Positions 8,979-18,031 are shown, numbered from the stretch's first letter. The stretch is 64,000 bases of DNA from Rubrivivax albus (GCF_004016515.1 NZ_SACT01000007.1:223224-287223), one strand, 5' to 3'. Notes: generated by a model from the sequence alone, not told the origin. Program-made: numbers and translations.

Positions 8979-10151
8979 ATGAAATTCGATGCCGACGACG
9001 CCCTGCACCTGGACGGGCAGCTCACCGAAGACGAGCGCGCCATCCGCGACGCCGCGCAGGACTACTGCCAGGGCAAGCTGCTGCCGCGCGTGCAGCTGGC
9101 CTTCCGCAACGAGACCACCGACCCCTCCATCTTCCGCGAGATGGGCGAGATCGGCCTGCTCGGCCCCACCATCCCCGAGGCCTATGGCGGCGCCGGGCTG
9201 AACTACGTGAGCTACGGCCTGATCGCGCGCGAGGTCGAGCGCGTGGATTCGGGCTACCGCAGCATGATGAGCGTGCAGAGCTCGCTGGTGATGGTGCCGA
9301 TCAACGCCTTCGGCACCGAGGCGCAGAAGCAGAAGTACCTGCCCAAGCTGGCGCGCGGCGAATGGATCGGCTGCTTCGGCCTGACCGAGCCCGACCACGG
9401 CAGCGACCCTGGCAGCATGATCACGCGCGCGAAAAGCGTGCCCGGTGGCTACAGCTTGAGCGGCGCGAAGATGTGGATCACCAACAGCCCGATCGCCGAT
9501 GTCTTCGTCGTCTGGGCCAAGGACGACAGCGGCGCCATCCGCGGCTTCATCCTCGAGAAGGGCATGAAGGGGCTGAGCGCGCCGGCGGTGCACGGCAAGG
9601 TGGGCCTGCGCGCCAGCCTCACCGGCGAGATCGTGATGGACCAGGTGTTCGTGCCCGAGGAGAACGCCTTCCCCGAGGTGCGCGGCCTCAAGGGCCCGTT
9701 CACCTGCCTGAACAGCGCGCGCTACGGCATCGCCTGGGGCGCGATGGGCGCGGCCGAGGACTGCTACCGCCGCGCCCGCCAGTACGTGCTGGACCGCAAA
9801 CAGTTCGGCCGCCCGCTGGCCGCCAACCAGCTGGTGCAGAAGAAGCTGGCCGACATGCTCACCGAGATCACCCTGGGCCTGCAGGGCTGCCTGCGCCTGG
9901 GCCGGATGAAGGACGAGGGCACGGCAGCGGTGGAGATCACCAGCATCATGAAGCGCAACAGCTGCGGCAAGGCGCTGGACATCGCCCGCACCGCGCGCGA
10001 CATGATGGGTGGCAATGGCATCAGCGACGAGTACGGCGTCGCCCGCCACCTGGTGAACCTGGAGGTGGTGAACACCTACGAGGGCACGCACGACATCCAC
10101 GCGCTGATCCTGGGCCGCGCGATCACCGGGATCCAGGCCTTCACGGCCTGA
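8979..10151 (+). CDS. gcdH: Glutaryl-CoA dehydrogenase (decarboxylating)
   Basis: An FAD enzyme converting glutaryl-CoA to crotonyl-CoA and CO2, a late step in aromatic and lysine breakdown. It is an acyl-CoA dehydrogenase of 390 residues. Features specific to the glutaryl type are the Arg in SGYRSMMSVQ (R94, the position that binds the substrate carboxylate) and the catalytic base Glu in NTYEGTHD (E368), followed by the diagnostic tail HALILGRAITGIQAF. The start is fixed by coupling to the micro-ORF just upstream. Its position supports a pathway in which the ring product is degraded through a dicarboxylic C5 CoA ester. Confidence 0.93.
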   Translation: MKFDADDALHLDGQLTEDERAIRDAAQDYCQGKLLPRVQLAFRNETTDPSIFREMGEIGLLGPTIPEAYGGAGLNYVSYGLIAREVERVDSGYRSMMSVQSSLVMVPINAFGTEAQKQKYLPKLARGEWIGCFGLTEPDHGSDPGSMITRAKSVPGGYSLSGAKMWITNSPIADVFVVWAKDDSGAIRGFILEKGMKGLSAPAVHGKVGLRASLTGEIVMDQVFVPEENAFPEVRGLKGPFTCLNSARYGIAWGAMGAAEDCYRRARQYVLDRKQFGRPLAANQLVQKKLADMLTEITLGLQGCLRLGRMKDEGTAAVEITSIMKRNSCGKALDIARTARDMMGGNGISDEYGVARHLVNLEVVNTYEGTHDIHALILGRAITGIQAFTA

Positions 10152-10177
10152 TCCGCCCATCTTCGGCATCGCTGCAT

Positions 10178-10192
10178 CCGCCGGCGCGGCGG
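10178..10192. terminator. Short GC hairpin after gcdH
   Basis: CCGCCG-GCG-CGGCGG forms a 6-bp stem 27 bases after the gcdH stop. There is no T-run. It may protect the 3' end or help end transcription. Confidence 0.35.
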
Positions 10193-10249
10193 CTGCGTAA
10201 GGGGTGGGGACGGCGCCGTCGGCGCCGCACTTCAACCCTGGAGATGCCC

Positions 10250-10789
10250 ATGTCCCTGACGCTTCGTTCCTTCGTGCCCGCTGCGGCGGCGCTGTCCCTG
10301 GCCGCCCTGGCGGCCACCGCCTTCGCCGCCGCCCATGGCGGCATGGCCGTGCCCGAGCCGGTGCGCGTGCCCGCCGGCCACAAGGTGGCGCTGGAGACGG
10401 TGGGCGTCGGCGAGATCACCTACGAGTGCCGCACCAAGGACGGCGCCCACGCCTGGGTCTTCGCAGGCCCGGACGCCGAACTGCGCGGCCGCGACGGCCA
10501 GCGCATCGGCCGCTACTTCGGCCCGCCGGCCACCTGGCAGGCCGCCGATGGCTCGGCCATCACCGGCAAGCAGCTGGCCGTGGCGCCGGGTGGCGACGGC
10601 AACATCCCGCTGCAGCTGGTGGAAGCCAACCCGGCCACCGGCGCCGGCCGCATGCAGGGCGTGACCCACGTGCAGCGCCTGGCCACACGCGGCGGCGTGG
10701 CGCCGGCCACCACCTGCGACGCCAGCCGCATGGGGGCCAAGGAGATCGTGCGCTACCAGGCCGACTACGTGTTCTGGACGAAGGGCTGA
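10250..10789 (+). CDS. DUF3455-like exported protein
   Basis: A 179-residue protein with a clear Sec signal peptide (MSLTLRSFVPAAAALSLAALAATAFAAA). The mature part resembles the DUF3455 family (VPAGHKVALETVGVGEITYEC near the start, YFGPPATWQAADGS, a late VRYQADYVFW). Two ATGs are possible: TGGAG touches the first (10244) directly, so the second at 10250, six bases from it, is preferred. The function of the family is unknown. Its mature part has two cysteines (YECRTKD, TTCDASR) that could form a disulfide. Confidence 0.8.
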   Translation: MSLTLRSFVPAAAALSLAALAATAFAAAHGGMAVPEPVRVPAGHKVALETVGVGEITYECRTKDGAHAWVFAGPDAELRGRDGQRIGRYFGPPATWQAADGSAITGKQLAVAPGGDGNIPLQLVEANPATGAGRMQGVTHVQRLATRGGVAPATTCDASRMGAKEIVRYQADYVFWTKG

Positions 10790-10802
10790 TCGGCCAAACG
10801 CG

Positions 10803-10851
10803 ACACCGGCGACACCGGCGACACCGCGCGCGCGATACGAGATCGCGCGCG
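10803..10851. repeat. Nonamer tandem repeat followed by a 10-bp hairpin
   Basis: Three head-to-tail copies of a 9-bp unit (GACACCGGC-like) are followed by a perfect inverted repeat, CGCGCGCGAT / ATCGCGCGCG, at 10827-10836 and 10842-10851 with a 5-base loop. It lies after the DUF3455 gene and may serve as its transcript end. Confidence 0.55.
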
Positions 10852-10935
10852 ACGCGTGCCATCGGGGCGGGGGATGGGCAGGTGCCGATGCGCTGCGCAG
10901 ACTGCGGCGCGACACCACAGCACGGAAGCCGCCCC

Positions 10936-11784
10936 ATGCCCCACGCGCCTGCATCGACGAATCGTCCTGGCCTCGCCACCCTGGTGGCCGGCCTGGCCTT
11001 CTGCGGCCTGGCCCAGGCCGCGGCACCGGGCAGCATCGTCACCGGGACCCTCGGCGCCAGCGCCGGCGGTTCAGACGGCCACGGCACGGTGGATCTCGGC
11101 CTGTGGGCACAGCCCCACACCTCGGGCGAGTCCACCGGCTTCGACAACAGCGTCACCTGGCGCAGCGAAGGTGGGCTGCTCGCGGCCGATGGCAGCACGC
11201 TTCTGTACGCGGCGGTCGGGCCCGACCCCGCAACCAGCTTCAGCCAGCTGCAGAGCCAGTGGTCCGCCCAGTTCTTCAATGCCGGCACGGCGCCCGGTAC
11301 GCTGTCCTTCGACGTGATCATCGACGCCGTCATCGTCGAACGCGTGGACTTCGAAGGCATCTGGGTGCCTACCGGTGGCGACCTGGACTGGCTGGCCCAA
11401 GCCCACGCCAGCGTCGCCTGGCGCCAGCACTACCCGCTGGGCGGTGCCGACAGCGGCACCCTGGACTTCACGCAGAGCGGCAGCACCACGCTGTCGTTCC
11501 GCAGTGCCGTGCTGCAGCCCGGCGAGCAGTTCGGCCTCACGCTGGACAGCACGGCCTTTGCCCAGGCCGCCAGCGGGCTGACGCTGACCTGCCTGCAGGC
11601 CGTGCCGGTGCTGGGCGGCTGCGACCTGCGCCCGGCCGACGGCCACGCGAGCGTGAACCTCATGCTGCGCATCGACGGCCTGCAGGTCAGCGCGGTGCCC
11701 GAGCCGGCAAGTGCACTGATGGTCGGCGGCGGGCTGGCGTTGCTGGTGGGTGCCGCTCGCCGCCGCCGCGCCAGCTTCAGCTGA
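10936..11784 (+). CDS. PEP-CTERM sorting domain protein
   Basis: An exported protein of 282 residues with a signal peptide (about residues 1-33) and a C-terminal PEP-CTERM signal: VPEPASALMVGGGLALLVG followed by ARRRR. Such proteins are sorted by an exosortase and often belong to exopolysaccharide or biofilm matrices; no exosortase is in this window. The middle is a Gly/Ser/Thr-rich beta-type region of unknown function with one disulfide-like Cys pair (LTCLQAVPVLGGC). The start at 10936 has CGGAAG upstream. The 3' end overlaps the convergent XdhC gene by 8 bp. Confidence 0.85.
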   Translation: MPHAPASTNRPGLATLVAGLAFCGLAQAAAPGSIVTGTLGASAGGSDGHGTVDLGLWAQPHTSGESTGFDNSVTWRSEGGLLAADGSTLLYAAVGPDPATSFSQLQSQWSAQFFNAGTAPGTLSFDVIIDAVIVERVDFEGIWVPTGGDLDWLAQAHASVAWRQHYPLGGADSGTLDFTQSGSTTLSFRSAVLQPGEQFGLTLDSTAFAQAASGLTLTCLQAVPVLGGCDLRPADGHASVNLMLRIDGLQVSAVPEPASALMVGGGLALLVGAARRRRASFS

Positions 11785-12781
11785 CGCAGCCGACTTCCAT
11801 CACCGCCTGCGCCCGCACCGCCACCGGCGCGTCGATGCGGTAGCCGTAGCGCACCGCGGTCAGCTCAGCGAGGATGCTGATGGCAATCTCCGGCGGCGTG
11901 CGCGCGCCATTCTTCAGCCCCACCGGGCCATGCAGGCGGTCGAGCTGGGCGTCGGTCATGCCGAAGTGCTCCTTCAGCCGCTCGCGCCGCTTGGCCTGGT
12001 TGGCGCGCGAGCCGATGGCGCCCACGTAGAACGCCGACGAGGCCAGCGCCTCCATCAGCGCCAGGTCGTCGAGCTTGGGGTCGTGCGTGAGCGCGATCAC
12101 CGCCGTGTGGCCGTCGATCTTCAGCGCCTGCAGCAGGTCGTCGGGCATCTCGCGGCGGAGCGTCACGCCGTCGACGGCGAAGATGTCGGCGTATTCCTCG
12201 CGCGGGTCGCAGACGACGACCTGGTAGTCCAGCGCGCGCGACATCTCCGCCAGGTACTGCGTCATCTGGCCGGCGCCGATGATCACCAGCCGCCAGTGCG
12301 GGCCCAGGTGGGTGGTCAGCGTCGTGTCGGTGAGTTGCAGCTCATCGGTGTCGCCGGCGGTTTCCAGGGTGACGGCCCCGCTGGCGATGTCCAGCACGCG
12401 GCGCACGCGTTCGCCACGCTGCAGGCGCTCCAGCAGCACGGGCATCTGCGTGTGCGCCGCCACCGGCTCCAGCACCAGCTCGATCAGGCCGCCGCAGGGC
12501 AGGCCGAAGCGGTGCGCGGCGTCGGCGTCGATGCCGTAGCGCACCACGCGCGGCCGGCCTTCGGCCAGCACGCCCTGGCGGGCCTTGTCGATCAGGTCGT
12601 CCTCGATGCAGCCGCCGGAGACCGAGCCGGTGATCAGCCCGTCGTCGCGGATGGCCACGATGCTGCCCGGCGGCCGCGGCGCCGAGCCCCAGGTGCGGGT
12701 GATCGTGGCCATGACCACGCCGTGGCCGTCGGCGTGCCATTGCGCCACCTGGCGCATGACCTGCAGGTCGATGTTGTCCAT
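11777..12781 (-). CDS. XdhC/CoxI-family molybdenum hydroxylase maturation factor
   Basis: Family members bind molybdenum cofactor and help sulfurate and insert it into xanthine dehydrogenase- or CO dehydrogenase-type enzymes. 334 residues. The N-terminal XdhC domain carries TWGSAPRPPGSIVAI and SVSGGCIEDDLI; the C-terminal Rossmann domain carries LVIIGAGQMTQYLAEM, followed by ALTHDPKLDD and FYVGAIGSRANQAKR. ATG at 12781 overlaps the stop of the upstream ModE-like gene (ATGA), so the two are co-translated. The likely client in this window is the CoxSLM-like hydroxylase at 38.5-42.2 kb. Confidence 0.9.
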   Translation of the reverse strand: MDNIDLQVMRQVAQWHADGHGVVMATITRTWGSAPRPPGSIVAIRDDGLITGSVSGGCIEDDLIDKARQGVLAEGRPRVVRYGIDADAAHRFGLPCGGLIELVLEPVAAHTQMPVLLERLQRGERVRRVLDIASGAVTLETAGDTDELQLTDTTLTTHLGPHWRLVIIGAGQMTQYLAEMSRALDYQVVVCDPREEYADIFAVDGVTLRREMPDDLLQALKIDGHTAVIALTHDPKLDDLALMEALASSAFYVGAIGSRANQAKRRERLKEHFGMTDAQLDRLHGPVGLKNGARTPPEIAISILAELTAVRYGYRIDAPVAVRAQAVMEVGCVS

Positions 12782-13914
12782 CAGCGGTCTCCGGAATCCG
12801 AACGGTGCGACGGCCTGGGCGTCTTGAAGTGCCACCAGGGCAGCGCGCGCGTGAGCGACAGCACCTCGCCGGCCTGATGCGGCGTGTAGCCCGGCAGCGT
12901 GGCCAGCGCGTCGCGCCAGGCCGGGCTGGCCAGGGCCTGGCGCAGCAACTGCACCGCGGGGTGCTCCAGCGTGTCGGCCAGGCAGACGAGGAAGTAGTCC
13001 TCCTCGATCAGCGGCACGAAGCCCAGGCCGAAGGCACGCGCCGCCGCCTCGATGCCGATGCCGGCATCGCCCAGGCCGCTGGCCACCGCGGCGGCCACCG
13101 CCACGTGGCTGTCCTCGACGATGCCGGCGCAGCTCTGCCAGGCGGCCTCGCCGATGCCCTCGACGGCACACAGGTGGTCGGTGAGCAGCCGCGTGCCCGA
13201 GCCCGGCTGGCGCTGCACGAAGCGCGCACCGTGCGCCGGCAAGTCGGCCAGCTGGCGCAGCGCCAGCGGGTTGCCCTTGGCCACCATCAGGCCCTGGGTG
13301 CGGCGCATGGCGCCGATGAGCTTGTGGCGGCCCGGCTTGAGCAGCGGCTTGAGCCCGGCGGCGAACACCGCATGCCGGCCTTCCAGCGGCGGCACGTGGA
13401 AGCCGGCCACCAGGCAGCGGCCTTCTGCCAGCGACCGCAGCGCGTCCATGCTGCCGGCAAAGCGCAGGTCCACGTGCAGGCCATGGCTGGCGCCGGCACG
13501 CTGGCGCAGCAACGGCAGCGCCAGGTCGTGGCTGGCGTGCACCGCCAGCACCTGCTGGGACCCGTCCAGCGCCTCGGCCAGCACGTGTTCCAGTTCGGCA
13601 CGCAGGGCCTCGATGTGCGGCGTCATGCGCGTGCGCGCCCGGCTCTCGGCCCACAGCAGGCGGTCGGCAAAGGGTGTCAGCCGCGCCGGCTGGCCCTGGG
13701 CCCAGGTGACGAGCTTCTCGCCCATCACGTCCTCCCAGTGTTTCAGCTGGCCCCAGGTGTGGCGGTACGACGCACCCAGCGCGTTGGCTGCGTGCTGGAT
13801 TGAGCCGTGGTCGCGCACCGCGCTGAGCAGGTCGAACAGCGGGTTCTGCACGTCGGCGCCCGACTGGCCGCCGGCCTGGAAGCTGTACTGGAGGTGGATA
13901 CCGCGCTGGCGCAT
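12781..13914 (-). CDS. ModE-like HTH regulator with PBP-like substrate domain
   Basis: A 377-residue protein. Residues ~1-110 resemble the ModE/LysR winged helix (LLSAVRDHGSIQHAANALGA, then YRHTWGQLKHWEDVMGEKLV). Residues ~130-350 resemble the periplasmic-binding-like domain (PF12727 type) found fused to ModE-like HTHs and MoeA proteins. It is therefore a candidate sensor of molybdate, tungstate or a cofactor form. It is co-translated with XdhC. Start uncertain: ATG 13914 is used, and 13936 is an in-frame alternative. It is a reasonable but unproven candidate for the factor that reads the CTATGCA-N6-TGCATAG sites in this window. Confidence 0.8.
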   Translation of the reverse strand: MRQRGIHLQYSFQAGGQSGADVQNPLFDLLSAVRDHGSIQHAANALGASYRHTWGQLKHWEDVMGEKLVTWAQGQPARLTPFADRLLWAESRARTRMTPHIEALRAELEHVLAEALDGSQQVLAVHASHDLALPLLRQRAGASHGLHVDLRFAGSMDALRSLAEGRCLVAGFHVPPLEGRHAVFAAGLKPLLKPGRHKLIGAMRRTQGLMVAKGNPLALRQLADLPAHGARFVQRQPGSGTRLLTDHLCAVEGIGEAAWQSCAGIVEDSHVAVAAAVASGLGDAGIGIEAAARAFGLGFVPLIEEDYFLVCLADTLEHPAVQLLRQALASPAWRDALATLPGYTPHQAGEVLSLTRALPWWHFKTPRPSHRSDSGDR

Positions 13915-13995
13915 GGTGCAGGGAAGATACCGCATGCGCTTGCGCCGGGTCAGATCGGGGTCAACCCGCAGGGCCGCCGCGGGCCCTGGCGCCGC

Positions 13996-14001
13996 GACAA
14001 T
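13996..14001 (+). promoter_or_regulatory. -10 element GACAAT of a probable leaderless MoxR transcript
   Basis: GACAAT lies exactly six bases before the ATG at 14008. That would place the transcription start on or next to the start codon. No Shine-Dalgarno sequence is present. The same -10 plus six-base spacing occurs upstream of moeA (CACAAT, 37153-37158) and mobR (TATACT, 46845-46850). Confidence 0.45.
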
Positions 14002-14007
14002 GGGCGT

Positions 14008-15393
14008 ATGGCCCTGCCGACGCCCACCCGCCTGCATGCCCTGCTCGACGCGCTGAGCGCCGGCCTGCTGGAACGCGAGGCCGCGGTGCGGCTGATGCTG
14101 CTGACGGCACTGACCGGTGCGCACGTGCTGCTGCTCGGCCCGCCCGGCACGGCCAAGAGCGAACTCGCGCGGCGGCTGCAGCAGGCCTTTGCCGACGCGC
14201 CCTGGTTCGAGCGCCTGCTCACGCGCTTCTCCACGCCGGAGGAGCTGTTCGGCCCGCTGTCGCTGAAGGCGCTGGAGGAAGACCGCTACGAGCGCCTGAC
14301 CGCCGGCTTCCTGCCGACCGCCGGCGTGGCCTTCCTCGACGAGGTCTACAAGGCCAACTCCGCCATCCTGAACGCGCTGCTGACGCTGCTGCACGAGCGT
14401 GTGTTCGACAACGGCAGCGGCCGTTTGCCGGTGCCGCTGGTGTGTGTGGTCGGCGCCAGCAACGAGGGGCCGGCCGACGAGGCGCTGCTGGCCTTCCACG
14501 ACCGGTTCCTGGTGCGCGTGCCGGTGGCCCCGGTGGCCGACGAGAGTTTCGCGGCCCTGCTGCAACTGGACGCCGGCTGTGTCAACGTGACACAGCCGCT
14601 CACCACCGCCGAGCGCGCCGCCGTGGCCCAGGCGGCGTCGGCCGTGGCCCTGGGTGAAGACCTGCTGGCCGCCTGCGCCGCCCTGCGCACGCGCCTGGCG
14701 GCCGACGGCCAGCCACTGTCGGACCGCCGCTGGCGCCAGTGGATGGACCTGCTGCGCACCGCCGCGGCCACCGAGGGCCGATCCACCACCGATGCGCTGG
14801 ACCTGTGGACCGCCCCCTACGTGGCCGCCGCCGGCCCGGCGCAGGTGCCGGCGCTGCAGGCCTGGGTGGATGCCGAGATCGCCCAGGCGGTGCCGCAGGA
14901 CGCCCCCTGGCTCACGCGCGCGGTCGAGGCCTTCGAGATGCAGCTGCAGGTGGAGCAGATGGCGCCGGCCGACGGCGCTGAAGGCGACGACGCGGCCGGC
15001 AAGCTGGCGCTGGCGCGGTCGATCGGTGGCGCGGAGGGGGACGGCGGCATGCTGCGCATCGTCTCCGCCACGCTGGAAGACCGGCTGCGCCGCCGCTGGA
15101 GCCCGGTGCATGTGCAGGCGCGGCTGGACCAGATCGACCAGATCGCCGCCCAGGCCAGCACCGCCCGCGGTGACGTGGCGGCGCAGGCGCAGGCGCTGGC
15201 CACCCGCCTCGCCGGCCGGGTGTGGCTGCCGCCGGGGCTGGCCGCGCGCTGGCAGGCTGCGCATGCGCACACGCTGGCCGTGTTGGACACCCTGCTGGCG
15301 CGGCTGGCCGCCACCCGCGCCGGTTTCGCCGCCCAGCCACAGGACGACACGCTGCCGGCGGTGACGCCGGCCGCGGTCGACGTCGGCGCGTGA
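14008..15393 (+). CDS. MoxR/RavA-like AAA+ ATPase
   Basis: A 461-residue MoxR-family AAA+ chaperone ATPase. Walker A GPPGTAKS lies near residue 48, the Walker B region FLDEVYKANSAILNALL near 111, and the sensor-1 region VVGASN near 150. The C-terminal ~200 residues resemble the extension of RavA-type proteins. MoxR ATPases work with a VWA partner to remodel or load metal cofactors in target enzymes. The partner is the next gene, overlapping by 4 bp (GTGA). Neighbours (XdhC, ModE-like, DUF364) suggest a molybdenum or tungsten enzyme client; that is inference. Probably leaderless. Confidence 0.88.
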   Translation: MALPTPTRLHALLDALSAGLLEREAAVRLMLLTALTGAHVLLLGPPGTAKSELARRLQQAFADAPWFERLLTRFSTPEELFGPLSLKALEEDRYERLTAGFLPTAGVAFLDEVYKANSAILNALLTLLHERVFDNGSGRLPVPLVCVVGASNEGPADEALLAFHDRFLVRVPVAPVADESFAALLQLDAGCVNVTQPLTTAERAAVAQAASAVALGEDLLAACAALRTRLAADGQPLSDRRWRQWMDLLRTAAATEGRSTTDALDLWTAPYVAAAGPAQVPALQAWVDAEIAQAVPQDAPWLTRAVEAFEMQLQVEQMAPADGAEGDDAAGKLALARSIGGAEGDGGMLRIVSATLEDRLRRRWSPVHVQARLDQIDQIAAQASTARGDVAAQAQALATRLAGRVWLPPGLAARWQAAHAHTLAVLDTLLARLAATRAGFAAQPQDDTLPAVTPAAVDVGA

Positions 15394-16862
15394 ACCTCGA
15401 CGCGCCCTACGACCGCCTGCCGGCCCTGCCGCGCACGCTGTGGCTGCCGGCGCTGACCACGTCGGCCGGCGAGCGCGGCCGCCGGCTGGACGACACCCGC
15501 GCCTGGCTCACGGCGCTGCAAGCGGGCGAATTGCCGCCCGCCGCGCTGGACTTCGGCGACCCCGAGGCCACGCCACCGCTGCGCCGTGTGGTGGGCGAGC
15601 TGGGCCTGCCCGCGCTGTGCCAGGGCGTGCCCGACCTGGCCGAGCAGGTGCTGCGCACCCTGCTGTGGCACCTGGACCGCCTCGTCGACCTGCAGCCGCG
15701 GCAGACGCGCGCAGCGGCCATCGCCCAGGTGCGCGACGAGTTCCGCGCGGCATGGGACGAGCAGACCACCGGCCTGGAAGAGGATCTGGCCCTGCTCCAG
15801 GGCCTGGGTGATCTGGCCCACCTGCGCTGGGACGCGCTGCGCGGCCAGTTGCGCAGCCGCCCCTGGCAGCTGGCACGCCGCGCCGCCGAGCGCCTGGCGC
15901 AGCTGCCGGCGCTGGTGGCGCTGATCCAGGCCCTGGGCCGCGCCGAGCGCAGCGTGCAGGCGCCGCCCGCGCCCGACCTGGACCCGGCCGCGTGCCGGCC
16001 GCGCCCGCTGCGCGCGGTGGAGACGCGCCTCCCCGATGCGCCCGGCGAGGTCACCGGCGTGCACTTCTCCGGCCGCCTGGACCGCATGCTGCCGGCCGAG
16101 GCCGTGCTGCTGCGGCACCCGGTCGGCGCCCGCCTGTGGCGCGCGCGCCAGGCCGAGGCGCGGCTGCTGGCCTGGCAGACCGAGGCCATACTGACCGACT
16201 GGCGCCCCGACCCCCTGGCCCGCCCGCAAGCGGCGGCCGCGGACCGTGCGGCCGCGCCGCTGGACCGCGGCCCCATCCTGCTGTGCCTGGACACTTCCGG
16301 CTCGATGCGCGGCGCGCCGGAGAACATCGCCAAGGCCGTGGTCATCGCCGCGCTGCGCGCCGCCCACGCCGCCGGGCGCGGCTGCCGGCTGATCGCCTTC
16401 GGCGGCCCGGGCGAACTGTTCGAACGCGACCTGGGCCGTGGCGCCGCCGGCCTGGAAGCACTGCTGGACCTGATGGGCCAGGGCTTCGACGGCGGCACCG
16501 ACGTGCAGGCCCCCATCGAACGCGCCGTGCAGTCGGTGCACGACGCGCGCTGGCGCAGCGCCGACCTGCTGATCGTCAGCGACGGCGAGTTCGGCTGCAC
16601 GCCGCAGACGCTGGCGCAACTGGACGACGCCCGCGCGCGCTTCGGCCTGCGCGTGCAGGGCGTGCTGGTGGGCGACCGCGAGACGCTCGGCCTGCTGGAG
16701 ACCTGCGACGCCATCCACTGGGTGCGCGACTGGCGCCGCCACGCCGACGCAGCCCAGGGTGCCGAGGCACAGGGATTCTCGCCGGTGCACAGCAAGAGCC
16801 TGACGGCGCTGTACTTTCCGGGCGCGCTCTCGTCGCGCGCCGCCAGACACACGCCGACATGA
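15390..16862 (+). CDS. VWA-domain protein (ViaA/CoxE-like partner of MoxR)
   Basis: A 490-residue protein with a C-terminal von Willebrand A domain. The MIDAS motif CLDTSGSM starts near residue 294, with a later metal-site Thr in GGTD and VSDGE on the last strand. The N-terminal ~280 residues are helical and alanine-rich as in ViaA. Start GTG 15390 overlaps the MoxR stop. It should act with the MoxR ATPase as an adaptor to a metalloenzyme target. A second, different MoxR-VWA pair sits at 42.2-44.8 kb. Confidence 0.87.
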   Translation: MNLDAPYDRLPALPRTLWLPALTTSAGERGRRLDDTRAWLTALQAGELPPAALDFGDPEATPPLRRVVGELGLPALCQGVPDLAEQVLRTLLWHLDRLVDLQPRQTRAAAIAQVRDEFRAAWDEQTTGLEEDLALLQGLGDLAHLRWDALRGQLRSRPWQLARRAAERLAQLPALVALIQALGRAERSVQAPPAPDLDPAACRPRPLRAVETRLPDAPGEVTGVHFSGRLDRMLPAEAVLLRHPVGARLWRARQAEARLLAWQTEAILTDWRPDPLARPQAAAADRAAAPLDRGPILLCLDTSGSMRGAPENIAKAVVIAALRAAHAAGRGCRLIAFGGPGELFERDLGRGAAGLEALLDLMGQGFDGGTDVQAPIERAVQSVHDARWRSADLLIVSDGEFGCTPQTLAQLDDARARFGLRVQGVLVGDRETLGLLETCDAIHWVRDWRRHADAAQGAEAQGFSPVHSKSLTALYFPGALSSRAARHTPT

Positions 16863-17701
16863 ACGCACCGGGCTACGTCACCGAATCGCTGGCGCTGCTG
16901 CAGGCCTTCGCGGGCCGGGCGCCACTGCCGCGCGTGAAGGCGCTGCACCTGCCGCCGCCCCCGCCGCCGGGCGGCATGCGCGGCGAGTTCTGCGCGCTGG
17001 AACTCGAGGACGGCTCGCTGGGCCTGTCCTACGTGCTGCTGGGCGACACCTGGGCCCAGCTGACGGCCCATGCGGCCAGTCATCTTCAGGCCGGCGACGA
17101 TCCGCTGGTCGTCGCGCAGGGCTATGCCAGCGGCAGCACGCTGGTGCGCACGATCGGCTTTGCCGCGGTCAACGCGCTCACGCGTTGCCTGTGCACGCGA
17201 GCCGGGTTCGTGCCGCCGAGCAGCCGCGACAGCCTGGGCCAGCTCGACCCGCAGCCGGGCGAGACCATCGGCATGGTCGGCCACTTCACGCCGCTGCTGC
17301 CGCGGCTCACCGCGGCGGGCGCGCAGGTGGTGGTGCTGGAACTGCGCGAAGACCTGGTGGGCGAGCGCGACGGCGTGCGGGTGACGCTGGACGCGGCGGA
17401 ACTGCGCGGCTGCCGCAAGGTGCTGGCCACCGGCACCCTGCTGCTGAACCACACGCTCGAGCCGGTGCTGGCGCAGTGCGCCGCGGCCGAACGCCTGGTG
17501 CTGGTGGGCCCCAGCGTGGGTGGGCCGCCCGACCCGCTGTTCGCCCGCGGCATCACGCTGCTGGGCGGCAGCTGGGTCGAGGACCCGGCGGCCTTCATCG
17601 ACACGCTCACCGCCGGCACGCCGGCCGGCGGCAGCCTGCGCAAGGCGGCGCTGGCACCGGCCGACTGGCCGGGCTGGGACGCGCTGCTACGGAGGCTCTG
17701 A
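16859..17701 (+). CDS. DUF364-family Rossmann-like protein
   Basis: 280 residues. The N-terminal part (to ~100) matches the DUF4213 type; the C-terminal part is a Rossmann-like DUF364 domain (MVGHFTPLLPRLTAAGAQVVVLEL, then VLATGTLLLNHTLE and LVGPSVGGPPDPLF). Family members are suspected metal or cofactor chelatases and often sit beside molybdenum, nitrogenase or methanogen cofactor genes, but none is well characterised to my knowledge. It overlaps the VWA gene by 4 bp, so it belongs to the MoxR-VWA operon. A proline run (LPPPPPPGG) near residue 38 is notable. Confidence 0.8.
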   Translation: MNAPGYVTESLALLQAFAGRAPLPRVKALHLPPPPPPGGMRGEFCALELEDGSLGLSYVLLGDTWAQLTAHAASHLQAGDDPLVVAQGYASGSTLVRTIGFAAVNALTRCLCTRAGFVPPSSRDSLGQLDPQPGETIGMVGHFTPLLPRLTAAGAQVVVLELREDLVGERDGVRVTLDAAELRGCRKVLATGTLLLNHTLEPVLAQCAAAERLVLVGPSVGGPPDPLFARGITLLGGSWVEDPAAFIDTLTAGTPAGGSLRKAALAPADWPGWDALLRRL

Positions 17702-18031
17702 TCAGTCCTGGTTGCGGATCGTCGGGTCGATGCTCAGGCGCCGGCCACTGGCCTGGTGCATCACCGTCACCGTGTAGCTGTAGTCGCCCTTGCTCTCCAC
17801 CGTGTCCAGCAGCGCCGCCGACTGCGGTGCCAGCGTCCACGACGCGTAGGGGAAGCTGCTGCCGGGCTGGCTGACCACGACGGCGCCGCTGTCCGGGAAG
17901 ACCCAGCCGTCGGTGACGAGCCGGAAGTTGATCAGCACGTTGCTGCCGCTGACGGCGGCCGGGTCGGGCGTGCAGCGCACGACGTTCTCGCCGGACACGG
18001 TGACGAAGACGAGCTTGACGGCATCGGACAT
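17702..18031 (-). CDS. Small hypothetical protein, beta-rich
   Basis: 109 residues, no signal peptide or membrane segment. The composition (alternating hydrophobics, VFVTVSGENVV, YSYTVTVMHQ) suggests a small beta-sandwich. GGGAG nine bases upstream of the ATG supports it as a real gene. Its stop starts one base after the stop of the convergent DUF364 gene. I do not recognise the family. Confidence 0.65.
   Translation of the reverse strand: MSDAVKLVFVTVSGENVVRCTPDPAAVSGSNVLINFRLVTDGWVFPDSGAVVVSQPGSSFPYASWTLAPQSAALLDTVESKGDYSYTVTVMHQASGRRLSIDPTIRNQD

Noticed and set aside
10803..10826. CRISPR-like short repeat
   Set aside because: Three tandem 9-bp units with no spacers; a simple repeat next to a hairpin.
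12781..15270. 829-codon extension of the ModE-like gene
   Set aside because: The extra part is antisense to the MoxR gene; the ModE-like fold starts at about 13914.
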